From Leptospira noumeaensis (GTDB taxonomy: Bacteria; Spirochaetota; Leptospiria; Leptospirales; Leptospiraceae): a stretch of DNA of 64,000 nucleotides. The stretch lies in NCBI RefSeq assembly GCF_004770765.1, contig NZ_RQFK01000011.1, forward strand, positions 186,001-250,000, read 5' to 3'. Position 1 is the first letter of the stretch, and the number at the start of each line of letters is the position of its first letter. Under the pieces are notes generated by a model. The model did no database searches, was not told the origin of the DNA, and saw nothing but the letters and a program-made list of their open reading frames with translations. This document shows positions 31,177 through 41,072 of the stretch, one piece after another. Both the position numbers and the translations under genes were made by a program.

Positions 31177-31716
31177 ATGGCTGTTAGAAAAATCCTCAAG
31201 ATTGGCAATCCCTTACTCCGTCAAACGAGCGAAGACGTTACTGAATCCGAAATCCAAACCAAGGATTTTAAAAAACTGATTCGAGATATGTTTGAAACCA
31301 TGCGTCATGCAGAAGGTGTGGGTCTTGCTGCCCCTCAAATTGGTGTGATGAAAAAATTGGTCGTGGTTGGCCAAGACGATGACAACGGTAGGTACCCAGG
31401 AACTCCCGAAGTTCCCAACCAAATCATCCTAAATCCAGAAATTACTCCTCTTTCTCCTCCTGGCGAAGGGTTTTGGGAAGGTTGTCTTTCTGTACCTGGA
31501 ATGCGTGGGTATGTGGAAAGGCCCGATAAAATACGGATGAAATGGCGAGATGAAAATTTCGAAGAACACGAAGAAATCATTGAAGGTTATCGTGCCATTG
31601 TATTACAACACGAGTGCGATCATTTATTCGGAGTTTTATATGTGGACCGCCTCAAAAGTACAAAATTATTCGGGTACAACGAAGACATTGATACTGCAGG
31701 TAAGTTGTTAGATTAA
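31177..31716 (+). CDS. def: Peptide deformylase
   Basis: Def removes the formyl group from nascent proteins. The 179-residue protein has the three family motifs: [11 protein letters not shown] near residue 47, EGCLSVPG near 101 with the metal-binding Cys, and [11 protein letters not shown] near 143 with the two metal-binding His and the catalytic Glu. The length is normal. It starts with ATG at 31177 and precedes the RND pump gene by 27 bp. Confidence 0.96.
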   Translation: MAVRKILKIGNPLLRQTSEDVTESEIQTKDFKKLIRDMFETMRHAEGVGLAAPQIGVMKKLVVVGQDDDNGRYPGTPEVPNQIILNPEITPLSPPGEGFWEGCLSVPGMRGYVERPDKIRMKWRDENFEEHEEIIEGYRAIVLQHECDHLFGVLYVDRLKSTKLFGYNEDIDTAGKLLD

Positions 31717-31743
31717 AAAAGTTTTTTCTCCTAAAGGAGTTAT

Positions 31744-34700
31744 ATGGGCACATCCATTGTTGAGTATTTTCTTTCCAAAAGTTTATTCGTAAACCTTCTT
31801 ACCTTTCTCATTCTCCTCGTGGGTGGGTTCACAGCTGCCACAATGAACCGGGAAGCATTTCCCAATATCAATTTTGATATTGTCAGTGTCACAACGGTTT
31901 ACCCAGGGGCTGCTCCCGCTGACGTAGAAAAGTTAGTCACCAAACCTTTGGAAGATGCCATCAAAGAAGTGGATGGAATCAAAGAATTCCGATCTGCTTC
32001 TCTTGAAAATAGATCCGGAATCATCATTACCATTGATCCCAATACCAAAAATACTCAAAAAGTAGTCGATGATCTAAAGTCCGCTATAGACCGGATTCAA
32101 GACCTACCGGAAGACGTAGAAGATCCCATAGTCACAGAAATCACAACCGCAAGACAACCAGTCATAGAGATCCATTTAAGTTCCGGCCTAAAAGACGGTA
32201 AACCATTGTTAAATGGAAAAGAACTACGTGACCAAGCAAAAATTTTAGAAGAAAAACTAAAAGACCTGCCTGCTGTGGCAAGGATCACCAAACGCGGATG
32301 GCGAGAAAGAGAGATGAAAGTGGATCTCGATCCAGAGAAACTCCGAGCCCTTTCTTTATCATCCACACAAGTCATCAATGCCCTTCGTCTTAGAAACATC
32401 AATTTCCCAGGTGGAAATATCAATGAAGCTACTCGGGAAATCATTGTTCGTACTGTTGGTGAATTTGATACCGCAGAAGAAATAGCCAATGTATTTGTTC
32501 GTTCCAATGATGCTGGACGATCCGTTCGGATTCGTGATATTGCTCGTGTCACGGAAGGATTTGAAGATTCAGAATATTTAGACAAATCTAATGGAAATAT
32601 TGCCATTGCTCTCACTGTCATTAAAAGGGAAAAAGCGGATGCCATTACTGTTGTGGATGATTCCAAACTAGTTGTTGAAGAATTTATTAAATCGACAGGT
32701 GGCACAGTCAAACACGCGTTTGTCAATGACCTTTCCAAATACATTCGGCGTAGGCTTGGAGTTTTAACATCCAATGCTGTATCGGGACTCTTTCTTGTAA
32801 CGGCATCTTTATTTGTATTTCTCGGATGGCGGATGGCGCTAATGACGGCACTCGGAATTCCGATCTCCATTGCGATGACTTTCGTTGCGATGAATTATAT
32901 GGGATTAACTTTGAATTTAATCTCTATGATGGGACTCATCATTGTTGTAGGGATTTTGGTGGACGATGCCATCATCATTTGTGAAAACGTATACCGCCAT
33001 TTGGAAATGGGAGAAGAACCTTTCGAAGCTGCTATGCGCGGAACCAGTGAAGTTCTAGCTCCAGTAACCGCTACCGTAACAACCACCATTGCTGCCTTTG
33101 GTCCAATGTTATTTATGACTGGAATTTTTGGAAAATTCATCCATTCCATTCCTTTAGTAGTCATTTTATCTTTATGTAGTTCTTTATTCGAAGCCTTCTT
33201 TATGTTACCTTCCCACTTGTATGATGTGAGTAAAACCACTGATATGAAAGGAGAAGTCAAAGAAGAATCACATTGGTTTTTGAAATTTAAAGAACGAACC
33301 TATTTACCACTCCTCAGGTTTGCATTAACGAATCGTTGGAAGATGGTTGGTTTACTTATGGGGCTTTTTGTTTTTTCACTCGCCATCCAAGTGAAATTCG
33401 GAAAATTCAAACTTTTTCCAGGTGCCATTGAAACTTTCCAAGTCCGAGTCACAGCAGAAACAGGTTTAAAATTAGAAGAAACAGATCGTTTCATTCGTGC
33501 TATTGAAGATGCTGTGGGGAAACTTCCCGAAGGAGAAGTAGAAAACTATATCTCTCGTGTAGGTATCATCCAAAAAGATCCAAATGATCCATTTACCAAA
33601 CGAGGAAAAAATTACGCCCAAGTCATGGTGTATTTAACTCCCGATGATAACAGGGAAAGATCCACTGAAAAAATCATAGAAGCGGTTCGCGAAAACACCA
33701 AATTTATGTTAAACGAAAAAGCACTTTTACTTTTAGAAGAAAAAATAGCAAAAGAAAATACCTCTCCTAAAGATGGAACCGTTACCCCAAATGCTGATAT
33801 ACCACAGGAATTCCTTACTTTAAAAGGAAAATTGGTCAACTTAGAATTTGAAAAATTGGCCGGTGGACCTCCCGTGGGAAAACCCGTTGCTATAGAAATA
33901 AAAGGAGATGATTTTGCCACCTTACTTAAAATTGGTGGGGAATTCAAGGCAGCTCTAGCAAAAATCAATGGAGTCACTGACATTGGGGATGATTTTAACG
34001 AAGGAAAAGATGAAATCCGCGTTTCCGTAGATGAATCACTTGCTTCCTTTGCAGGAGTCAACGTACAATCCGTTTCCCTTGCCATCAATACCGCCTTACA
34101 AGGAACAGTTTCCACAAAAATCAAACGGGCCGATGAAGAAGTGGATGTTCGCGTTCGATTTCCAGAAGAATATAGAGCCTCCCTCACCCATTTAAACAAA
34201 GTATATGTCAATAACCTTACCGGAAACCTAATCCCCGTTTCCAGGCTAACCAGTTATGACAGAAACCCGGGGAGAGCCTCCATCAACCACTTAGACGGGA
34301 AACGCTTGTTAACGGTTACATCCAATATCGATGAAACAGTCTCCACTTCTAGACAAGTAAACATGGAAGCAAAAAAACTCACAGAAGGGATCATAGCCAA
34401 ATATCCGGGTTATTCTATCCGTTTTTCTGGTGAAAACAAAGATACAGAAGAATCGATGGCATCTCTCGGAAGGGCTTTCCTTGTGGGTCTTCTCATCATC
34501 TACATGATCCTTGCATCTCTTTTCCGTTCCCTCGCCCAACCACTGATTGTGATGAGTGCCATTCCTTTTGCAGTGATTGGAGTGATTTTTGCTTTTTTAC
34601 TCCATGGACAACCATTTTCCTTCTTGGCATTCCTTGGGATCATTGGACTTGCAGGGGTAGTCGTCAACGACTCCATTGTCCTTGTGGATTGTGCCAACCA

Positions 34701-34998
34701 ACTTCGTTTGGAAGACCCAAGTAAATCTACTTTTGAATTACTCGTGGAAGCAGGAAGCATTCGCCTAAGAGCCGTAATGTTAACGACAGTCACTACGGTT
34801 CTCGGACTCCTTCCTACTGCATATGGAATTGGAGGGAAAGACCCTTTCCTTGTTCCTATGGCTTTGGCTTTTGGATGGGGCCTTGCCTTTGCAACATTCA
34901 TCACCCTAATTATGGTTCCGGTTTTTTACTTAAACCTATATCTATTTAAAGATTGGGCTGTGCTAAAGTTTCAATCCCGGAAAAAACAATTTGTTTAG
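31744..34998 (+). CDS. RND-family efflux transporter (AcrB/HAE type)
   Basis: The 1084-residue inner-membrane transporter has the RND layout: one N-terminal helix, a large periplasmic loop, six helices, a second large loop, and six more helices. The TM4 segment [19 protein letters not shown] carries the paired Asp residues of the proton path. TM10 reads [19 protein letters not shown], where the Lys of AcrB is replaced by Asn, as in many RND subfamilies. AAGGAG lies just upstream of the ATG. No membrane-fusion protein or outer-membrane channel gene adjoins, so partners must be encoded elsewhere. The substrate is not predictable. Confidence 0.92.
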   Translation: MGTSIVEYFLSKSLFVNLLTFLILLVGGFTAATMNREAFPNINFDIVSVTTVYPGAAPADVEKLVTKPLEDAIKEVDGIKEFRSASLENRSGIIITIDPNTKNTQKVVDDLKSAIDRIQDLPEDVEDPIVTEITTARQPVIEIHLSSGLKDGKPLLNGKELRDQAKILEEKLKDLPAVARITKRGWREREMKVDLDPEKLRALSLSSTQVINALRLRNINFPGGNINEATREIIVRTVGEFDTAEEIANVFVRSNDAGRSVRIRDIARVTEGFEDSEYLDKSNGNIAIALTVIKREKADAITVVDDSKLVVEEFIKSTGGTVKHAFVNDLSKYIRRRLGVLTSNAVSGLFLVTASLFVFLGWRMALMTALGIPISIAMTFVAMNYMGLTLNLISMMGLIIVVGILVDDAIIICENVYRHLEMGEEPFEAAMRGTSEVLAPVTATVTTTIAAFGPMLFMTGIFGKFIHSIPLVVILSLCSSLFEAFFMLPSHLYDVSKTTDMKGEVKEESHWFLKFKERTYLPLLRFALTNRWKMVGLLMGLFVFSLAIQVKFGKFKLFPGAIETFQVRVTAETGLKLEETDRFIRAIEDAVGKLPEGEVENYISRVGIIQKDPNDPFTKRGKNYAQVMVYLTPDDNRERSTEKIIEAVRENTKFMLNEKALLLLEEKIAKENTSPKDGTVTPNADIPQEFLTLKGKLVNLEFEKLAGGPPVGKPVAIEIKGDDFATLLKIGGEFKAALAKINGVTDIGDDFNEGKDEIRVSVDESLASFAGVNVQSVSLAINTALQGTVSTKIKRADEEVDVRVRFPEEYRASLTHLNKVYVNNLTGNLIPVSRLTSYDRNPGRASINHLDGKRLLTVTSNIDETVSTSRQVNMEAKKLTEGIIAKYPGYSIRFSGENKDTEESMASLGRAFLVGLLIIYMILASLFRSLAQPLIVMSAIPFAVIGVIFAFLLHGQPFSFLAFLGIIGLAGVVVNDSIVLVDCANQLRLEDPSKSTFELLVEAGSIRLRAVMLTTVTTVLGLLPTAYGIGGKDPFLVPMALAFGWGLAFATFITLIMVPVFYLNLYLFKDWAVLKFQSRKKQFV

Positions 34999-35041
34999 AG
35001 AAAACTAAATGTAGAGAGGAAAAGAAATCGGAAGAGATTCC

Positions 35042-36298
35042 TTAGTCTTTTTTATCGTTAAGAACTTCGGATAATGTCACAAACTTATACCCTTTCTCCT
35101 TCATTCTTTCAATGAAGGTAGGGAGGATATAAATCAGTTTATCAAATTTTCTAGGTCCACCCAAATGCATTAGGATAATGGCTCCGTTCATTCCATTTGG
35201 ATCCGCTTTCTCCCAATTATCTAAAAACGTGAGAGTTTCTTCTCCAGTTTTGTAATGAGGATTGCGAACCACTTCCTTTTTGCCTTTGGATGTTTTTTTA
35301 TAAAGGAATTGTTTGCTGATATAATCAGGCAAATCAAGAGAACCTTTGGAGTTATTGGACCACATAATATGATCCGTATAACCAAGACTTGCATGTGCAT
35401 CTAAAATCAACTGACTGAGTGCCCCGTAAGGGAGTCGGTAATATTTTTTTAATTCTTGTTTGGTGAGCGAATGGAAAGTATCTTCTACTCGTTTTAACTC
35501 TTCCGCCATTCTTGGTAAATCCAAAACTGATTTGGATAAATACTCAAGAACCGTCCTTTTTTTTAAGGAAGTTTCCGTCACCGATCTCTGGTAATTAAAA
35601 TGCGACCAGGTATGGTTTCCAAATTCCACTGAACCAGTTTTTGCCATTCGTTTGATATAATCTAAATTATTCCGAATGAAAAAAGATCCGTTAATGTCTG
35701 ATGGTCTCTCATTCGAAAGAAAGAGAGTCACTTTGATTTTATGTTCTTTGATATAATTGTATAAAACAGGGAGTTCTTCGCCCGTTGCCAAATCAAAGGT
35801 AAGGGCGATTTCTTTTTGAGATTCATTTCCCCGAAGTATGTTACGACCTTTGGTATTTTGGCTTACCTCTTTTAGAAACTGAATGTTTTCTTCAACTTGT
35901 TTGGCAAGTTCTGTATCTGGTTCCGCGTCCCCTGCCAGTGCATATTCTTCCCGGAGTTGTTCTTGGTACATTAGAGAAAATAGAGATTGTTCCAGTTCTC
36001 TTAAGTTCTTTTCTTTTTCTTTGACTTCGGTTTCGAGTTTGGTTACACTGAGGCTTAAATAAAGTAAATACCCGCAAAGGACAAGAACTGTGATCCCAAC
36101 AAAACTGAGTGCGGAAACCAGTGCGATTTTCTTCAGTTTTTTAGCGATTAATCTGTCCTTCTCGATGTCCTGGGAAAGTTCATGAACAATATCTTGAATT
36201 TCCTTTTCTTCATTTGTCGGGTCGAGAGACATTTGGGTACGGGTTTCCTTACTTTCGATTATCGGATTTGCCTCCTCCGTTCTAAAACGAGAGGTCAT
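35042..36298 (-). CDS. Membrane-anchored polysaccharide deacetylase (CE4/NodB family)
   Basis: The 418-residue protein has a cytoplasmic N-terminal stretch, one membrane segment near residues 58-80 (IALVSALSFVGITVLVLCGY), a coiled coil (about 85-120), then a NodB homology domain. Motif 1 is ALTFDLATG, where the second Asp of TFDD is replaced by Leu. Motif 2 is FGNHTWSHF with HxxxH intact, and the C-terminal motif is ILMHLGG. It probably acts on cell-wall or surface glycans outside the inner membrane. The missing motif-1 Asp, also seen in some PdaB-type proteins, makes the catalytic state uncertain. It ends 6 bp upstream of the tyrS end region and is probably cotranscribed after tyrS. Confidence 0.8.
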   Translation of the reverse strand: MTSRFRTEEANPIIESKETRTQMSLDPTNEEKEIQDIVHELSQDIEKDRLIAKKLKKIALVSALSFVGITVLVLCGYLLYLSLSVTKLETEVKEKEKNLRELEQSLFSLMYQEQLREEYALAGDAEPDTELAKQVEENIQFLKEVSQNTKGRNILRGNESQKEIALTFDLATGEELPVLYNYIKEHKIKVTLFLSNERPSDINGSFFIRNNLDYIKRMAKTGSVEFGNHTWSHFNYQRSVTETSLKKRTVLEYLSKSVLDLPRMAEELKRVEDTFHSLTKQELKKYYRLPYGALSQLILDAHASLGYTDHIMWSNNSKGSLDLPDYISKQFLYKKTSKGKKEVVRNPHYKTGEETLTFLDNWEKADPNGMNGAIILMHLGGPRKFDKLIYILPTFIERMKEKGYKFVTLSEVLNDKKD

Positions 36299-36303
36299 CC
36301 TCT

Positions 36304-37530
36304 TTAAGTCTTTATCTTTAAAAATTTTCCTTTCTTCCCTTGGCGGACTAAGTATTCCTTTCCCTTTTCCAAAGATAAGGAAGGATCTGTGATTTTTTCT
36401 TCATCTAGATACAAACCACCGGCTTGCACGAGCCTACGCCCTTCCGAAACACTAGGAATGAATTTTAATTGGGAAAGAACATAAACCAGAAGTGGAGGTT
36501 TTTCAGCAAAATAAGAGGAATCCAGCGTTTCCGTTGGAATTTCATCCGGAAGGGCTCTATTTTTCGTATTGTGGATGGCAGTCCACTCTTCCACGGCTTT
36601 TCTATTTTCTTCTTCCGGGTGGAGTTGGTCCATCACAAGAAGAGCAAGTTCAGTTTTGACTTCTTTTGGATGAAGGGATTTGGAACGGATTCCATCCTTT
36701 CTTTTTTCCATTTCTGCAATCGGCAGGTCTGTCAAAAGTTCAAAGTAATTCCACATCAGGTCATCTGAGATCGACATGATTTTTCCGTACATGTCGATGG
36801 GTTTTTCTATGATGCCTACATAGTTTCCAAGTGACTTGGACATTTTTTTGACACCGTCTAAGCCAACAAGTAATGGCAAGGTAACGACAGATTGTGGTTT
36901 TTGTCCGTATTCTCGTTGTAAGTCGCGACCGACTAACATATTAAACTTTTGATCCGTTCCCCCAAGTTCCACATCGGCTTTCATGGCAACGGAATCATAA
37001 CCTTGCACAAGTGGGTATAAAAACTCAATCATGGAAATGGGAGTTCCAGCTTTATGCCGTTTGGTGAAGTCATCTCTTTCTAACATTCTTGAAACTGTGT
37101 ACTTCGATGTTAAAACCAAAACATCTTCGAACTTCATTTCGGAACACCAGTGAGAGTTATATAGGATTTTGGTTTTATTGGGATCTAAAATTTTAAAAAC
37201 TTGATTTTGGTAGGTTTTGGAATTTTCCAAAACCTCTTCCTTTGAAAGACGTTTTCTTGTTTCGGATTTACCTGTTGGGTCTCCGATCATGGCAGTAAAA
37301 TCACCAAGCATAAAACAAACTTCATGGCCCAGGTCTTGAAAGTGTTTGAGTTTTCTAAGCAAAACAAAATGGCCCAAATGCAAATCGGGTGCGGTCGGAT
37401 CAAAACCGGCTTTGACGGTAAGGGAAGGTTTAGATTTTATTTTTTCGAGTAATTCTGCTTCGCTAATGATCTCGACAGTTCCGCGGCGGATGGTATCTAA
37501 TTCTTGGTTCAATTCTCTTTCAGTTTTCAT
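36304..37530 (-). CDS. tyrS: Tyrosyl-tRNA synthetase
   Basis: TyrS charges tRNA-Tyr. The 408-residue class I synthetase has the HIGH-type motif [14 protein letters not shown] near residue 47, [20 protein letters not shown], the KMSKS motif in [10 protein letters not shown] near 230, and a C-terminal S4-like RNA-binding domain ([19 protein letters not shown]). HLGH-type signatures and this length fit the TyrZ-like bacterial group. The deacetylase gene follows 5 bp downstream on the same strand. Confidence 0.96.
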   Translation of the reverse strand: MKTERELNQELDTIRRGTVEIISEAELLEKIKSKPSLTVKAGFDPTAPDLHLGHFVLLRKLKHFQDLGHEVCFMLGDFTAMIGDPTGKSETRKRLSKEEVLENSKTYQNQVFKILDPNKTKILYNSHWCSEMKFEDVLVLTSKYTVSRMLERDDFTKRHKAGTPISMIEFLYPLVQGYDSVAMKADVELGGTDQKFNMLVGRDLQREYGQKPQSVVTLPLLVGLDGVKKMSKSLGNYVGIIEKPIDMYGKIMSISDDLMWNYFELLTDLPIAEMEKRKDGIRSKSLHPKEVKTELALLVMDQLHPEEENRKAVEEWTAIHNTKNRALPDEIPTETLDSSYFAEKPPLLVYVLSQLKFIPSVSEGRRLVQAGGLYLDEEKITDPSLSLEKGKEYLVRQGKKGKFLKIKT

Positions 37531-37569
37531 AACAAATTCAAAAATTTTCGATGGTAGAAATGGTGACTT

Positions 37570-37598
37570 TTGACAATACTAACCGTAGAATCTTTATA
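37570..37598 (+). promoter_or_regulatory. Sigma-70-type promoter of glpD
   Basis: TTGACA (37570-37575), a 17-bp spacer and TTTATA (37593-37598) make a good housekeeping promoter. It lies 29 bp upstream of the glpD ATG, in the divergent region with tyrS. Confidence 0.7.
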
Positions 37599-37627
37599 GG
37601 CAACCACCAAAGTACGTAAAAACCCTT

Positions 37628-39235
37628 ATGAATCATTTAGATGAAAGAAAACAAACGCTAAAACAATTAGAATCAACTGAATACGATGTCTTAGTACTCG
37701 GCGGAGGCGCCACAGGATCCGGCACCGCACTGGATGCAAGTTTACGAGGATACAAGGTAGCCCTCTTAGAAAAACAAGATTTCTCTGCAGGAACTAGTTC
37801 TCGTTCCACAAAACTCATCCACGGAGGGGTCAGGTATTTAGCCCAGTTCCATTTTAAATTAATCTACGAAGCTCTATCCGAAAGAAAACGCCTACTCATC
37901 AATGCACCCCATCTTGTAAAACCTTTGCAGTTTGTTTTACCAACATACGTTTGGTGGGAAAAACCTTTTTTCTCCATTGGTCTTACTATGTATGATATCC
38001 TCGCCGGAAGGTCCATTGTTCCCGGACACGAAAGAATTTCAAAGGCGACAGCAGTGGATTATTTTGCATCCATCAAAAAAGAAAAACTGAGAGGTGGGAT
38101 TTCCTATTACGATGCTCAGTTCAATGACTCAAGGCTCAATGTAACAACTGTTCGTGCTGCGAAAGAAAACGGGGCAGATGTACTTTCTAGAATGGAAGTT
38201 TTATCCTTTCTAAAAGATGGAAATGGAAAAATTACTGGTGTGACAGCCAAAGATCTACTCACCAAAAAGAAAATTAGCATCAAAGCAAAAGTTGTCGCAA
38301 ACACCACCGGAGTTTGGATTGACCAACTTCGTAAATTAGATGACCCAAATGCCGAAAATGTCCTCGCGCCAAGCCAAGGAATCCACCTTGTCTTCGACAA
38401 ATCAAAGTTGCCTTGTCGCACGGCAATGATCATTCCGAAAACTGCTGACGGTCGTGTTGTTTTTGTCATCCCTTGGGAAGGTAAGGTTCTCCTCGGAACC
38501 ACTGACACTGCGATCAAACAAATCGATGAAGAACCCCTTCCCCTCCAATCGGAAGTGGAATTTTTATTAAAAACAGGAAATGATTACTTAGATACAAAGT
38601 TAACCAAAGAAGACATTGAATCTTTATTTTCTGGGCTACGCCCTCTCATCTCTAGTGGTGATAAAAAAGATACAAAGTCAATCTCTCGGGAAGAAGCCAT
38701 TCTTGTCTCAAACTCGGGTCTTGTGACTATGTCTGGTGGAAAATGGTCTACCTTTCGTAAAATGGCAGAAGACCTAACAGACAAACTAATCTCTGTCGGA
38801 AACCTTCCCTCTAAGATGAAATGTGTCACTGCTAGTTTTGCTTTCCCTGGTGCCGAAGGTTATTCCAAACACTTAATCGCAAAAATCCAAACCTTATATG
38901 ACCTCTCCTATGAAACCGCGGTTCGGTTGGTGGATGCATACGGTGGTGAAGTATCGTTTATCCTTGGAAAACAACCCAAGGAAATCAAAAAAGGAACCGG
39001 TTACTTTGTCGAAGAAATCAAACATTTTGTAAAAAAGGAATTTGCCCTTTCTGTTACCGATGTGCTTTCCAGAAGATGGAGAGTTGTATTCCTAGATTTA
39101 AAGTTAGCGGAATCTCTCGCAGTTCCAGTTGCCAATGCACTCTCCAAAGAGCTAGGTTGGAAAGAAGCGGAAAAAAAATCTTCTTTAAACGAACTGACTA
39201 GTCATATCAAAGATTTAAAGAAAACGATAGCTTAA
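37628..39235 (+). CDS. glpD: FAD-dependent glycerol-3-phosphate dehydrogenase
   Basis: GlpD oxidises glycerol 3-phosphate to dihydroxyacetone phosphate and passes electrons to the respiratory chain at the membrane. The 535-residue protein has the N-terminal FAD motif VLVLGGGATGSGTALDAS near residues 20-37, the family signature SSRSTKLIHGGVRYL near 57-71, the substrate-region VIPWEGKVLLGTTDT near 280, and a C-terminal DAO_C domain. Leptospira lives on fatty acids and glycerol, so the gene fits. It has a clear promoter at 37570. Confidence 0.95.
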   Translation: MNHLDERKQTLKQLESTEYDVLVLGGGATGSGTALDASLRGYKVALLEKQDFSAGTSSRSTKLIHGGVRYLAQFHFKLIYEALSERKRLLINAPHLVKPLQFVLPTYVWWEKPFFSIGLTMYDILAGRSIVPGHERISKATAVDYFASIKKEKLRGGISYYDAQFNDSRLNVTTVRAAKENGADVLSRMEVLSFLKDGNGKITGVTAKDLLTKKKISIKAKVVANTTGVWIDQLRKLDDPNAENVLAPSQGIHLVFDKSKLPCRTAMIIPKTADGRVVFVIPWEGKVLLGTTDTAIKQIDEEPLPLQSEVEFLLKTGNDYLDTKLTKEDIESLFSGLRPLISSGDKKDTKSISREEAILVSNSGLVTMSGGKWSTFRKMAEDLTDKLISVGNLPSKMKCVTASFAFPGAEGYSKHLIAKIQTLYDLSYETAVRLVDAYGGEVSFILGKQPKEIKKGTGYFVEEIKHFVKKEFALSVTDVLSRRWRVVFLDLKLAESLAVPVANALSKELGWKEAEKKSSLNELTSHIKDLKKTIA

Positions 39236-39252
39236 GGCGATTGACAGTATAA

Positions 39253-39285
39253 AAAGGTGTAGTCTAGGTATGGACTGACACCTTT
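39253..39285 (+). other. Hairpin downstream of glpD
   Basis: AAAGGTGT-AGTC pairs with GACT-(G)-ACACCTTT, a 12-bp stem with one bulged G and an 8-nt loop. It sits 18 bp after the glpD stop. There is little T tract after it, so it may slow or protect the 3' end rather than act as a full intrinsic terminator. Confidence 0.45.
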
Positions 39286-39356
39286 CCTATGTTACAGCGA
39301 AGATACAAATTCAGATTTAAAAACAAAGTGAATTGCTTTAGGAAAAATTGTTTTCG

Positions 39357-39845
39357 ATGAAGTGGAAGGAATCCTTAGAAAAACTAAAACTTGTTTTGAA
39401 AAAAGTTTGGCTCAGAGAAAGGTATATACTATACACAAATCTTTCGCAAAAAGAAATTATGGATCGAATTGACTCGATCTCAGATCAAAAATACTTTCAT
39501 CGGATCATCAAAAATCAATTTCAAATGTATCGAATGATAGAATACCGGAACGCATACCTTCCATTCTTACAAGGAACCATTTTTCCTGAATCCAAAATTA
39601 CTTTTATTTCAATCATTGTAAAAATACATCCAGTGGCAGCTTTTCTCACCTTTTTATTTTACTGTATTGTATTTGCATTGTGCATCACATCTCAGCTGAA
39701 TATGTTTGATCTAGACAAAAAAGTTTCCCCAGTCATCCTATTGGCACCAATTGGTTGGTATAGCATTGGATTATTTCTATTCAAAAAAGAAGCAAAGATC
39801 GTAAAAGAATATCTTCTTCAACTTCTCGAAGCCAAGTCCTCTTAA
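39357..39845 (+). CDS. Small membrane protein of unknown function
   Basis: The 162-residue protein has a basic, helical N-terminal half and two membrane segments in the second half: near residues 92-113 (VAAFLTFLFYCIVFALCITS) and near 122-142 (PVILLAPIGWYSIGLFLF). I recognise no family. I placed the start at ATG 39357; an in-frame TTG at 39348 would add three residues. It is transcribed alone between glpD and the convergent lipoprotein gene. Confidence 0.6.
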   Translation: MKWKESLEKLKLVLKKVWLRERYILYTNLSQKEIMDRIDSISDQKYFHRIIKNQFQMYRMIEYRNAYLPFLQGTIFPESKITFISIIVKIHPVAAFLTFLFYCIVFALCITSQLNMFDLDKKVSPVILLAPIGWYSIGLFLFKKEAKIVKEYLLQLLEAKSS

Positions 39846-39886
39846 ACCAATTTCAATCCAAACGGATAGAATTTATCCAGAATACA

Positions 39887-39917
39887 CCAAATGAAAAAAA
39901 TGGATTTTCCTATTTGG
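39887..39917. terminator. Possible bidirectional terminator
   Basis: CCAAAT (39887-39892) pairs with ATTTGG (39912-39917), and GAAAA pairs with TTTTC inside. It lies between two convergent genes and reaches into the stop codon of the minus-strand lipoprotein gene. The A/T-rich stem makes it weak. Confidence 0.35.
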
Positions 39918-41016
39918 GTTTTGGAAGTTCGTAATGATAAAACGTTCTTCCCGATTCCTTTTCTTTTAAAACAAGTAGGTAATGAGTTTTGGGATTAAAC
40001 ACTTCGGAAAACTTAGTGCCTAGTTTGGTTTTGAAATTTTCGTAATCTTCATCGCCTACTTCGGCACGTTTGAAAATCCAGGAAATATTTCTTTCGATAC
40101 CGCCCCCATCATAATAACTTAAATTTAACTCCAAACCTTCTTCAGAAGATTGAAGGATGGTATAGGTTCCCACAATGGAAGGTAAAAATCCTAAAGGATC
40201 ACCATCTCCATACATTTCGGAAAAACTAAAGGTTTGGTCGGCTTTAAAAAAAACAGGAAGGATGGTTCCTTGGTCATAAAAGGAAATGGTTCCCTTTTCG
40301 TTAGCCAAAACCAATTGTTTGAATCCAGAAAAATGCCTTTCTGCCTTTCCAAATTGTTCGATGGTTCGTTTGATTTTATCAAAAGAGACCCAAGGATAAG
40401 CAAGGAAACTATCTTTCTTAATTTCTCCAAATTGAAGATCAGAAATACAAACACGACCCGTCGAACCCAAACCATGTGTTTCTAAAATTTCCAAACGGAT
40501 TACATTTCCTTGGAACTTAGAATCTAAATCAAAAACTTGAAATCCTGATTTTCCAAATTTAGGTTTACTGACTTCCAAATCTAGTGTAGAACCAATATTC
40601 ATTTTTGATTTTAAATCATCGGTTTCCATTTCAAAAGTAGTGATCCGCAGTTTTTTAACGGAATCATTTGTTTTCAAATCATTCGCTGATTTATGAAAGC
40701 CGTTAAACATACGCAAGGCGGAAAACTGCGAATAAGAATGAAGGTAAAGAGTAAACCCTGATCCTAATTCTTTGGCATTGGCACAGAAGGCAGTGGTAGT
40801 TTTATCATCCAAAGCGAACTCAGGACTAAACTTCCAAGGTTCTTCTGGACTCACCTGGCCAAGACTTTGTGTGCGAAGGTAATCTAGTTGTTTTTCTGAT
40901 GCTTTACAGTGAAAGAATATAGGAATAAAAAGAAATACGAAAACAATACTAGAAAAGGATTTTGAATTTTGGAAAAATAAAGAAGACTGAGAAAATGATA
41001 ATTGGTTCGAACCCAT
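39910..41016 (-). CDS. Putative lipoprotein with discoidin/NADase-type glycan-binding-like domain
   Basis: The 368-residue protein has a long signal peptide ending in a lipobox-like IPIFFHC, with Cys37 as the likely lipidated residue. A discoidin-like or NADase-type glycan-binding domain probably follows (residues 60-190): ALDDKTTTAFCANA, LRMFNGFHKSANDL and VIRLEILETHG are typical of such jelly-roll folds in Leptospira lipoproteins. The C-terminal half is beta-rich and unassigned. It is probably anchored in the outer or inner membrane. The family call is by resemblance and the function is unknown. Confidence 0.6.
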   Translation of the reverse strand: MGSNQLSFSQSSLFFQNSKSFSSIVFVFLFIPIFFHCKASEKQLDYLRTQSLGQVSPEEPWKFSPEFALDDKTTTAFCANAKELGSGFTLYLHSYSQFSALRMFNGFHKSANDLKTNDSVKKLRITTFEMETDDLKSKMNIGSTLDLEVSKPKFGKSGFQVFDLDSKFQGNVIRLEILETHGLGSTGRVCISDLQFGEIKKDSFLAYPWVSFDKIKRTIEQFGKAERHFSGFKQLVLANEKGTISFYDQGTILPVFFKADQTFSFSEMYGDGDPLGFLPSIVGTYTILQSSEEGLELNLSYYDGGGIERNISWIFKRAEVGDEDYENFKTKLGTKFSEVFNPKTHYLLVLKEKESGRTFYHYELPKPK

Positions 41017-41072
41017 GGACTTTCAAACCATGGATCCGAACGAAACTTCGATCAAGCGAAAAACAATTTCTC

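Noticed and set aside
32097..32870. Long (257-codon) minus-strand frame inside the RND pump gene.
   Set aside because: Long antisense frames are common opposite such genes. The translated sequence is Ser/Arg-rich without motifs, while the sense strand is a complete RND transporter.
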